From Bradyrhizobium iriomotense (lineage in GTDB: Bacteria; Pseudomonadota; Alphaproteobacteria; Rhizobiales; Xanthobacteraceae): 64,000 nucleotides of DNA. Location: assembly GCF_030160715.1 (NCBI RefSeq), contig NZ_BSOW01000001.1, positions 248,001 to 312,000 of the forward strand, in the 5' to 3' direction. Shown here in pieces: positions 26,948 through 34,060 of this stretch (positions are counted from its first letter, which is position 1; each line of letters opens with the position of its first letter). Below the pieces are notes generated by a model. That model saw only the letters and a program-made list of their open reading frames with translations, ran no database searches and was not told where the DNA came from. A program made the position numbers and the translations under genes.

Positions 26948-27718
26948 ATGGATATCGACCTCAATGCCGATCTTGCCGAGGGTTATGGACCCTGGCAGAT
27001 GGGCGATGACACGGCGCTCCTGGACGTCCTGTCGTCGGCCAACCTGGCTTGCGGATTTCACGCGGGCGATCCGCTGATCATGCAGCGCACGGTCGATCTC
27101 GCCATGGCGCGTGGCGTCGACATCGGCGCCCATGTCGGCTTCCCCGATCGCCAGGGCTTTGGCCGCCGCGTCATGCAGATCGATATCACCGAGCTCGCCG
27201 CGATCGTGACCTACCAGCTTGGAGCGCTCGACGGCATCTGCCGCGCGCGCGGCGCGCGCATGACGCATATGAGCTTCCACGGCGCGCTCGGCAACATGGT
27301 TGCGGCTGATCATGCTCTGGCGGCCGCCCTGGTGCGCGCAGTTGCGACCTTCGATCCGAAACTGATCCTGCTCACCTCCGCAAGCCGCGCGATGGAAGCA
27401 GCCGCCAGCGATTGCGGCTTGCGCGCTGCAATAACCTTCCTGGCGGATCGCGCCTATGACGACGACGGCCTGCTGGTCTCGCGCAAGCTTGCTGGAGCGG
27501 TGATCCACGATCGTGCCCGCGTGCTTGAGCGGGTCAAGCGCATCCTCCGCCAGGGCGAAGTTGTGACCCATAGCGGCAACACGCTGGCGATGCGACCTTC
27601 GAGCATCCTGTTGCACGGCGATACCGACGGTGCCGTCGACCTGGCGAGAGCCATCCGCGAGGAAGTCGTGGCCAGCGGCGCCAGCATCGTGCCCATTTCG
27701 CGACAAGGATGCCGTTGA
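26948..27718 (+). CDS. pxpA: LamB/YcsF (PxpA-like) family protein with altered motif, second copy
   Basis: Protein of 256 residues ending the second operon. DIDLNADLAEGYG, LACGFHAGDP, FPDRQGFGRRVMQIDITELAAIVTYQLGAL and SILLHGDTDGAVDLA identify the family. Two positions normally conserved are changed: the HxKPHGALYN motif is HMSFHGALGN, and GAHPSFPD is GAHVGFPD. The first-operon PxpA keeps both (HIKPHGALYG, GAHPSLPD). Activity is therefore uncertain or the substrate differs. Confidence 0.91.
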   Translation: MDIDLNADLAEGYGPWQMGDDTALLDVLSSANLACGFHAGDPLIMQRTVDLAMARGVDIGAHVGFPDRQGFGRRVMQIDITELAAIVTYQLGALDGICRARGARMTHMSFHGALGNMVAADHALAAALVRAVATFDPKLILLTSASRAMEAAASDCGLRAAITFLADRAYDDDGLLVSRKLAGAVIHDRARVLERVKRILRQGEVVTHSGNTLAMRPSSILLHGDTDGAVDLARAIREEVVASGASIVPISRQGCR

Positions 27719-27735
27719 AATGGGCGTGCCCGGAC

Positions 27736-27750
27736 ATAAGGCAGCCTTAT
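27736..27750. promoter_or_regulatory. ATAAG-N5-CTTAT operator, copy 3
   Basis: ATAAGGCAGCCTTAT, 76 bp before the SDR gene at 27826. After 13 bases comes ATCCGTCTTAG, matching the arrangement after copy 2, so the two promoters are built alike. Confidence 0.65.
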
Positions 27751-27825
27751 CGCGCCACAGATAATCCGTCTTAGCCGGGGTGGCGGCGAGGGGATAACGT
27801 AGTTCATCGAGATCGAGGACAGCCC

Positions 27826-28590
27826 ATGCCGTTTTCCGACTATCGAAAGGCACTCGTCACCGGCGCCTCTTCCGGTATCGGCGCCGCTGTCGTCGAACGA
27901 TTGCGCCGCGAGGGCTTGGAAGTACATGCGCTGGCGCGCAGCGCGAACGCGCTCGAAGAGCTGGCGCGACGGACCGGCTGCATCGCGCACGCGCTCGATG
28001 TGACGGATCTTGCTGGCGTAACGAAGCTTGCCAAAGAGGTCGAGTTCGACATTCTCGTCAACAATGCCGGCGTCGACCGGCCGAGGTCGTTTCTGAAGGC
28101 CGAGGCTGAGGACATCGACCTCATCATCGACGTGAACCTGCGCGCGGCCTTGCATCTCTGCCGCCTGATAGTGCCTGGCATGGCTGCGCGGGACCGTGGC
28201 CACGTCATCAACATCAGCTCGATTGCCGGCGCCTACAATTTTGGCGGCAATTCCTCCTACCACGCGACCAAGGCCGGCATCAGCATGCTGTCGAGCCAGC
28301 TCCGCATCGACGTGTTCGGCCGCCGGGTTCGCGTCACCGAGATCTGTCCCGGCCGCGTCGCCACCGACATCTTTGCCCATGTCCACGGCGCCTCGAAGGA
28401 AACCTACGAGCGCTTCATTGAAGGTTACGAGCTGCCCGAAGCGAAGGACATCGCGGACGCCATCGCGTTTGCGATTGCAGCGCCCATTGCGGTCAATGTC
28501 GGATACATGGAGATTACCCCGACGCTCCAGGTGCCCGGCGGACTGTCGACCGCGAAGGGTGCCGCGCCCTCCGCCGAGCCGAGCCGCTGA
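27826..28590 (+). CDS. SDR-family oxidoreductase
   Basis: Classical short-chain dehydrogenase of 254 residues. Cofactor motif TGASSGIG (residues ~11-18), the structural NNAG (VNNAGVDRP), the active-site serine in NISSIAG and YHATK with catalytic Tyr/Lys are present, followed by PGRVATDIF. An acidic or neutral residue after the second strand would set NAD or NADP preference; here ALARS suggests NADP, weakly. First gene of an operon with a polar amino-acid ABC transporter and an RraA-like protein; the substrate is unknown. Confidence 0.93.
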   Translation: MPFSDYRKALVTGASSGIGAAVVERLRREGLEVHALARSANALEELARRTGCIAHALDVTDLAGVTKLAKEVEFDILVNNAGVDRPRSFLKAEAEDIDLIIDVNLRAALHLCRLIVPGMAARDRGHVINISSIAGAYNFGGNSSYHATKAGISMLSSQLRIDVFGRRVRVTEICPGRVATDIFAHVHGASKETYERFIEGYELPEAKDIADAIAFAIAAPIAVNVGYMEITPTLQVPGGLSTAKGAAPSAEPSR

Positions 28591-28599
28591 GTTCTCGCC

Positions 28600-29301
28600 A
28601 TGAGCAGCCTCGACCTCTCAGCGATCCTGCTCAAGCCCGAATACAGCCGGATGCTGCTCGACGGCTTCGAGATGACGCTGGTGGTGGCGATCGGCTCCTG
28701 GCTGCTCGCGATGAGTCTCGGCATCCTGCTGCTCGTCATCCGGCTGGCGCCGAGCCGGATCGCGGACCGCGCGGTGGCTGCCTACATCTCCTATCATCAG
28801 AACGTGCCGACCCTCGTGCAGCTGATACTGTGGTACTTCGGCATCTCGAGCCTGCTTCCACTCGGGCTGCAGGACTGGATCAGCGTGCACAACGGTGAAG
28901 CGATCTTCGCCGTGATCGGGCTCGGCCTGTGTCAGGCAGCCTATTTCAGCGAGGATTTGCGCTCCGGCCTGCGGTCGGTTGCAGCCGGACAAATGGAGGC
29001 GGCCAAGGCGCTCGGGCATAGCTACGTCAGCGCGATGCGCTACGTGATGATGCCGCAGGCGGTTCGCAACGCGTTGCCGCCGCTCATCAACCATACGGTT
29101 TCCCTGTTCAAGAACAGCAGCCTTGCAGTCGCGATCGGTGTCACCGAACTGATGCATGCCGTGAAGGAAGTCGAAAATCAGAGCTTCCGCACCTTTGAAA
29201 CCTATCTGATCGCAACGCTCGTCTATCTCGTCTGTTCACTGCTGCTGATGGCGGTTGGTGCCTGGCTGAGCCGTCGGTCGAGTCCGGTGGGAGCCACCTG
29301 A
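28600..29301 (+). CDS. Polar amino-acid ABC transporter permease
   Basis: Inner-membrane permease of 233 residues, HisM/GlnP family. The N-terminal part reads LLDGFEMTLVVAIGSWLLAMSLGILL, with the EAA-type loop AGQMEAAKALGHSYVSAMRYVMMPQAVRNALPPLIN near residues 127-163. About five hydrophobic segments. It starts nine bases after the SDR gene and forms a pair with the next permease. Confidence 0.94.
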   Translation: MSSLDLSAILLKPEYSRMLLDGFEMTLVVAIGSWLLAMSLGILLLVIRLAPSRIADRAVAAYISYHQNVPTLVQLILWYFGISSLLPLGLQDWISVHNGEAIFAVIGLGLCQAAYFSEDLRSGLRSVAAGQMEAAKALGHSYVSAMRYVMMPQAVRNALPPLINHTVSLFKNSSLAVAIGVTELMHAVKEVENQSFRTFETYLIATLVYLVCSLLLMAVGAWLSRRSSPVGAT

Positions 29302-29304
29302 CCC

Positions 29305-30078
29305 ATGCTGATCAATATCTACCATATCATCGCGGACAACTGGCTGCTCCTGCTGATCGGCCAGTTTCCGAACGGTCCGCTCGGCGGCATCGCCGCGACG
29401 CTGCTGCTGTCGATCCTCGGTATCGGCCTCGCGTTCCCGCTCAGCATTCTCGTCGCGCTGGCACGCCTCTCTCCCTGGCCGGTGTTGAGCTGGCCCGCCA
29501 CCGCGCTCGTCTATGTCATGCGCGGCGTGCCGCTCCTGATGATCATCTTCTGGGTCTATTTTCTGCTGCCGCTGCTGATCGGGCGGATCGTGCCCGGCTT
29601 CCTGGCGATGGTCTGCACGCTGGTCGTGTACGAGGCGGCGTTCCTGAGCGAGATCGTACGGGCCGGCATTCAAGCCCTGCCGAAGGGCCAGATGGACGCG
29701 GCGCGCGCGCTCGGCCACAGCCACCTCTCCGCCATGCGCTATATCATCTTGCCGCAAGCGCTCTACAACATGATCCCGAGCATTCTCAGCCAGTTCGTGT
29801 CCACGATCAAGGAAACGACGCTCGGTTACGTCATCAATGTTCCCGAGCTGACCTTCGCGGCCAGTCAGATCAACAACCAGCTTCTGACCCAGCCGTTCGA
29901 GGTCTTCTTCGTACTCGCCTCCATCTATTTCGCCGTCTGCTGGACGCTGACACAGCTCACCAACTGGCTGGAGCGCCGCATCGCGGCGAAGCGCGCGGGG
30001 CGTGGCGCCTCCGAACTGCTAGTGGTTGATGGCGTCGCAGTGATCAAGCCCGAGACCGTTCAGGAGGTCCGTCAATGA
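29305..30078 (+). CDS. Polar amino-acid ABC transporter permease, second subunit
   Basis: Permease of 257 residues, HisQ/GlnP family, with [22 protein letters not shown] and the EAA loop [40 protein letters not shown]. The C-terminal ~40 residues after the last helix ([15 protein letters not shown] onward) form a hydrophilic tail. It begins three bases after the first permease and overlaps the ATPase by four bases. Confidence 0.94.
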   Translation: MLINIYHIIADNWLLLLIGQFPNGPLGGIAATLLLSILGIGLAFPLSILVALARLSPWPVLSWPATALVYVMRGVPLLMIIFWVYFLLPLLIGRIVPGFLAMVCTLVVYEAAFLSEIVRAGIQALPKGQMDAARALGHSHLSAMRYIILPQALYNMIPSILSQFVSTIKETTLGYVINVPELTFAASQINNQLLTQPFEVFFVLASIYFAVCWTLTQLTNWLERRIAAKRAGRGASELLVVDGVAVIKPETVQEVRQ

Positions 30079-30812
30079 TCAAGTTCTGCGACGTCAACAA
30101 ATGGTATGGCGGCTATCAGGCGCTTGCCGATATCAACGCCGAGGTAAAGCGCGGCGAAGTCGTGGTCGTGTGCGGCCCGTCGGGCTCGGGCAAGTCGACC
30201 TTGATCCGGACCGTCAATCGGCTGGAGGAAATCCAGTCCGGCGAGCTCATGTTCGACGGCCAGAATGTCCACGCCAGGATGAGCGGAACGCAGCTCAATC
30301 GCCTGCGCAGCCACATCGGCTTCGTGTTCCAGAGCTTCAACCTGTTTCCGCATCTGTCCGCGCTCGACAATATCATGCTGTCGCCGATGAAGATCAAAGG
30401 TGTCGATCGCGCCAAGGCCCATGACAAGGCGATGCAGCTCCTGGATCGCGTCGGTCTGGCGTCGAAGGCGTCAGCGCATCCGGCGCAACTGTCCGGCGGT
30501 CAGCAGCAGCGCGTCGCGATCGCGCGGGCGCTTGCGATGGAGCCCCCGGCGATGCTCTTTGACGAGCCGACCAGCGCGCTCGATCCGGAAATGGTCGGCG
30601 AGGTTCTCGCGGTCATGCGCAGCCTCGCCAACGAAGGAATGACCATGATGTGCGTGACCCACGAGATGGGTTTCGCGCGCGAGGTGGCCGACCGCGTTTG
30701 GTTCATGGACGCCGGGCGCATCGTCGAGATAGCGACGCCGGACAAGTTCTTCGGCAATCCGGAGCATCCCCGCGCCAAGCGCTTCCTGTCGGATCTGCGC
30801 ACGCGCCACTAG
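30075..30812 (+). CDS. Polar amino-acid ABC transporter ATPase, GlnQ/HisP type
   Basis: ATPase of 245 residues. Walker [10 protein letters not shown] (residues ~36-44), Q-loop [20 protein letters not shown], signature [17 protein letters not shown], Walker [20 protein letters not shown] and the switch region [21 protein letters not shown] are intact. It couples to the two permeases upstream and the receptor downstream. Confidence 0.96.
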   Translation: MIKFCDVNKWYGGYQALADINAEVKRGEVVVVCGPSGSGKSTLIRTVNRLEEIQSGELMFDGQNVHARMSGTQLNRLRSHIGFVFQSFNLFPHLSALDNIMLSPMKIKGVDRAKAHDKAMQLLDRVGLASKASAHPAQLSGGQQQRVAIARALAMEPPAMLFDEPTSALDPEMVGEVLAVMRSLANEGMTMMCVTHEMGFAREVADRVWFMDAGRIVEIATPDKFFGNPEHPRAKRFLSDLRTRH

Positions 30813-30844
30813 TTTCGTTCGTCGATTTGTTGGAGGAGGACCAC

Positions 30845-31690
30845 ATGCATTCGACTACTGCGTTACTGAAAGCCGCTCTCATCGTCGCGAGCTTTGCAGG
30901 AGCCAGCGTTGCGGCGCGAGCCGATCAGCTTCAGGACATCATGCAGCGCAAGGAGCTGCGCTGCGGGACGTTCGCCGACGTGCCGCCGTTTGCGGCACCG
31001 GATCCCAAGACGCGTGAGATGGTCGGGTTTGACGTGGATATGTGTGGTGCCATTGCCAAGCGGCTCGGCGTGACCGCCAAGATCACGCCGCTGTCAGTCG
31101 AGGCGCGGGTTCCCGAGGTCAAGCTCGGACACGTCGACATTGCGGTCGCTAACCTGGCCTACACGTTAAGCCGCGCCGAGCAGATCCAGTTCAGCGATCC
31201 CTATTACGTGGCCAAGGAAATGCTGGCGGTGCGGGCAAGCGATCCCGGCAAGACCAAGGACGACTTCAAGGGCAAGCGGATCGCGGCGACCAAGGGGTCT
31301 ACCTCGGAGCTGTCGATCAAGCTGAATGGCTCCGAGCCGCTCGTGTTCCAGGACACCGGGTCCGTCTTCATGTCGGTCCAGCAGAACAAGGCGGCGGGAA
31401 TGGTCGCCAACACCATGACCATCGTGAAGCTGGTCGCGGAATCGAAGAAGGGCGGCGTCGAGCTGAAGATGATCGATGACCCGATGCTGCTCCAACCGAT
31501 AGGTGTCGGGATGAAGAAAGACGAGCCGGCGCTGCTTGCCAAGATCAATGAGACGCTCGTCGCGATGGACGGCGCCGGCGAGATCAATCAGCTCTGGAAC
31601 AAGTGGCTAGGTCCGGACACCGAATATCGCCAGACCCGGACGGATAAGGTCGCTCCGCTCAGCCAGTTGAAGTTCACGCCGATACCGTGA
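30845..31690 (+). CDS. Amino-acid ABC transporter substrate-binding protein (SBP_bac_3)
   Basis: Periplasmic receptor of 281 residues. ATG 30845 follows GGAGGAGG and gives the signal peptide MHSTTALLKAALIVASFAGASVAARA. Mature motifs are KELRCGTFADVPPFAAPDPKTREMVGFDVDMCGAIAKRLGV and IAVANLAYTLSRAEQIQFSDPYYVAKEML, the ligand-binding first lobe of family 3 receptors. The usual arginine after the TxTxER motif is present as SRAEQ, a small departure from TxEREK in amino-acid receptors. Last transporter gene of the operon, followed by a strong hairpin. Confidence 0.94.
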   Translation: MHSTTALLKAALIVASFAGASVAARADQLQDIMQRKELRCGTFADVPPFAAPDPKTREMVGFDVDMCGAIAKRLGVTAKITPLSVEARVPEVKLGHVDIAVANLAYTLSRAEQIQFSDPYYVAKEMLAVRASDPGKTKDDFKGKRIAATKGSTSELSIKLNGSEPLVFQDTGSVFMSVQQNKAAGMVANTMTIVKLVAESKKGGVELKMIDDPMLLQPIGVGMKKDEPALLAKINETLVAMDGAGEINQLWNKWLGPDTEYRQTRTDKVAPLSQLKFTPIP

Positions 31691-31725
31691 TGCGCCGAAT
31701 GCGCTGCGAAGCCAAGCTGTACGGT

Positions 31726-31750
31726 CCGGATGGCGGTCCCCGCTATCCGG
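31726..31750. other. Intercistronic hairpin after the amino-acid binding-protein gene
   Basis: Arms CCGGATGGCGG (31726-31736) and CCGCTATCCGG (31740-31750) pair over 11 positions with one G-U and a 3-base loop. It lies 35 bp after the receptor stop and 41 bp before the RraA-like gene. No T-run. Likely an mRNA-stabilising or attenuating element. Confidence 0.65.
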
Positions 31751-31791
31751 GCTGAACCAATATCCAACAACGAAACAACGGAAACGACACA

Positions 31792-32463
31792 ATGGTTCAC
31801 GTCATTCGCTCGTTCGAACGGCCCGATCCGGCCGCGGTCAAGGACATCTCGCAATATGCGCCGTCGACGCTGCATGAAGCGCAGGGGCGTACGGGTGCGC
31901 TGACCTCGCGCATCAAGCCGATCTATTCGGGGATGCGCGCCTGCGGGCCGGCACTGACCGTCAGCTGCCATCCGAGCGACAATCTCATGCTCATTACGGC
32001 GATCAGCCTTGCCCAACCCGGTGATGTGCTGGTGGTCAGTGCAGGAGATCATCCGGAGCAGGGAGGATTCGGCGAGGTGTTGACGACGGCCTGCATGGCG
32101 AAAGGCATCGTGGGTCTCGTAACCGATGCCGGTGTGCGCGACGGCCTGGCGATCCGCAAGCGTGGCTTCAACGTCTTCTGCTATGGCTTGTCCATGAAGG
32201 GCACAGTGAAGGAGACGCTCGGTACGATCAACCAGCCGATCGTGATCGGCGGCATTGCCGTCAATCCGGGCGACCTCGTCAGCGCAGACGACGATGGCGT
32301 GGTCGTCGTGCCCAGGAACAACATTGCGGCGGTCTCGAAGGCCTCTGCGGAGCGCGAGGCCAAGGAGGCGCGGATGATGGCGGCGCTGGAAGCGAAGGGG
32401 AATATCCTCGAACTGTCGGGAATGGACAAAGTGCTTGCCGCCAAGAATTGTACCTACGGCTGA
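31792..32463 (+). CDS. RraA-like family protein (possible HMG/CHA-type aldolase)
   Basis: Cytoplasmic protein of 223 residues of the RraA/MenG fold, which includes 4-hydroxy-4-methyl-2-oxoglutarate aldolases. Motifs are LHEAQGRTGAL, GPALTVSCHPSDNLMLITAI, the metal- and substrate-binding GFGEVLTTACMAKGIVGLVTDAGVRDGLAIRKRGFNVFCYG (G-x-R-D at DAGVRD) and VNPGDLVSADDDGVVVVP. These support a metal-dependent pyruvate or oxaloacetate-releasing aldolase rather than the RNase E regulator. It closes the SDR/transporter operon, so it may handle a keto acid from the same pathway. Confidence 0.9.
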   Translation: MVHVIRSFERPDPAAVKDISQYAPSTLHEAQGRTGALTSRIKPIYSGMRACGPALTVSCHPSDNLMLITAISLAQPGDVLVVSAGDHPEQGGFGEVLTTACMAKGIVGLVTDAGVRDGLAIRKRGFNVFCYGLSMKGTVKETLGTINQPIVIGGIAVNPGDLVSADDDGVVVVPRNNIAAVSKASAEREAKEARMMAALEAKGNILELSGMDKVLAAKNCTYG

Positions 32464-32666
32464 TTTGAAAGGGTTGGACTACGTTCCTACGGTTGTTGCT
32501 GCGACTGCGGTATCAAGCCGGCCGTGGTTGCTGCTCCGATGCGCGGAACGCGCCAGCTCAAAAGCAGGTCGAGCTCCGCCCCGGTGCTCAATCGCCAACC
32601 GTCAATACCACGGCCCAACATCAGAGAGTGAGCGATGAACATGGGTGGCGCCGTGCGCACGCGGTC

Positions 32667-33998
32667 TCACAGAGACACGGCTTGATTCGAGTGCTGCAGC
32701 TCGGAGCTCCAGCGCACGACGGGCTGCGGCAACTCCAGGTCGAAGTGATCCCTGCCGAGCAGGGCGTTGATGATGGTCGCGCTGCGCCATGCCATCAGAC
32801 TGAGCTGCGAGTCGGCAATGCCATGGCTGTACCGACCCGCATTGAGCGCGAATATCCGATTCTGGCGCGGGCCGTCCCAAGCCGCCGAATAATCGTCGGC
32901 AAGAACCAAACGTTCGTTTCGATCGACAACAATGCGATCCTGCAGCGGCGCAATGGCATCCGGCAGCTTGAACTTGTAGCCCGTGGCCAGAACGAGAATG
33001 TCGGCGGGAACAATTTCGATGCCGCCGTCGAAGCCGTTGCGGATGATCAAGCGGAAGCGGTCGTGCTGCCGTTCAACCTGGATGACGTCACGGTTCGGCA
33101 GCAGCTCGATATCCGGACTGCGAGCCTCGAGATGACGTAGAGCATAGAGACGGCGATAGATCGCATTGATGGTCGAAAGCGACAGGCCGTCGCTGGTCAG
33201 AATGTGGCTACCAAAAGCTGCGAGCTTGCGCTCGTCGCTCAGCCGGCGGAATGCATCGACGTATTCCGGCGAGAAGACCTGGTTGGAAAACGGCGTATCG
33301 TTGATAGGCTCGAAATTGTGCCGGCGGCTGATCCATCTCAGGCTGCTTGGTAGCCGCTCGCGCGACAGCAGATATTGAACGATCTCGCCGCCGCTTTGGC
33401 CTCCCCCAATGACGGCGATCCGGCTGGTGGAGACGTCTGACAACCGTTCCATGGCGTCGGAGCAGTGAAAACAGACATCGTTCGGCAGGGTTGCGGCCCA
33501 AGCAGGTAGAGAGGGGCTTGTTCCGACGCCGAGAGCGATATTGCCCGTGCGATAGCGGCCTCCGGTCGTCGATACCACGAATTCATGCCCATCGTGCGAG
33601 ATCTCCCGGACATCAGCCCCGAAGTGGAGATTGTCGAGATTTTCCGCGACCCATTCGAAATAGCGGGCGAATTCTCGGCGTGGGACAGCATCATATTGAG
33701 CGTTGAGGAACGTAAAGAGACGCTTGTGCGCAACAAGATATGCGACAAAAGACCATGGGCTCGTCGGATTGGTCGAGGTCACGAGATCTTTCAGGAAGGA
33801 GGATTGCAGCTCGACATCCGGCAGCATCATCCCGGGGTGCCAATCGAAGCGGGGGCGCCGTTCGAAAAACTTCGCCTGGAGTGTGGGCACGCTGTCGAGT
33901 TGTGCCGCCAGGCTGAGATTGAACGGGCCGATGCCGATCCCGGCGAGGTCGAGTGATCCGGTCGTGCCTGACGCAGGCGCATGATTCCTGAGGTTCAT
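32667..33998 (-). CDS. Lysine N6-hydroxylase (IucD-like siderophore monooxygenase)
   Basis: FAD- and NADPH-dependent N-hydroxylase of 443 residues. The start at 33996-33998 gives LDLAGIGIGPFNLSLAAQLD as the FAD-binding N-terminus. The rest follows IucD of aerobactin synthesis closely: FDWHPGMMLPDVELQSSFLKDLVTSTNPTSPWSFVAYLVAHKR, the NADPH site IAVIGGGQSGGEIVQYLLSRE, WISRRHNFEPINDTPFSNQVFSPEYVDAF, VLATGYKFKLP and the C-terminal HGIADSQLSLMAWRSATIINALLGRDHFDL. It makes the hydroxamate precursor for the adjacent NRPS. Ornithine cannot be excluded as substrate, but the match is to the lysine enzyme. The gap of 203 bp to the convergent RraA-like gene shows nothing. Confidence 0.92.
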   Translation of the reverse strand: MNLRNHAPASGTTGSLDLAGIGIGPFNLSLAAQLDSVPTLQAKFFERRPRFDWHPGMMLPDVELQSSFLKDLVTSTNPTSPWSFVAYLVAHKRLFTFLNAQYDAVPRREFARYFEWVAENLDNLHFGADVREISHDGHEFVVSTTGGRYRTGNIALGVGTSPSLPAWAATLPNDVCFHCSDAMERLSDVSTSRIAVIGGGQSGGEIVQYLLSRERLPSSLRWISRRHNFEPINDTPFSNQVFSPEYVDAFRRLSDERKLAAFGSHILTSDGLSLSTINAIYRRLYALRHLEARSPDIELLPNRDVIQVERQHDRFRLIIRNGFDGGIEIVPADILVLATGYKFKLPDAIAPLQDRIVVDRNERLVLADDYSAAWDGPRQNRIFALNAGRYSHGIADSQLSLMAWRSATIINALLGRDHFDLELPQPVVRWSSELQHSNQAVSL

Positions 33999-34060
33999 CG
34001 TCGGGGGTCCTTTGGCAAGTCGATGGTCGCGCTCTGTCTGCGCGTGTCGTTGAAAGCCGC

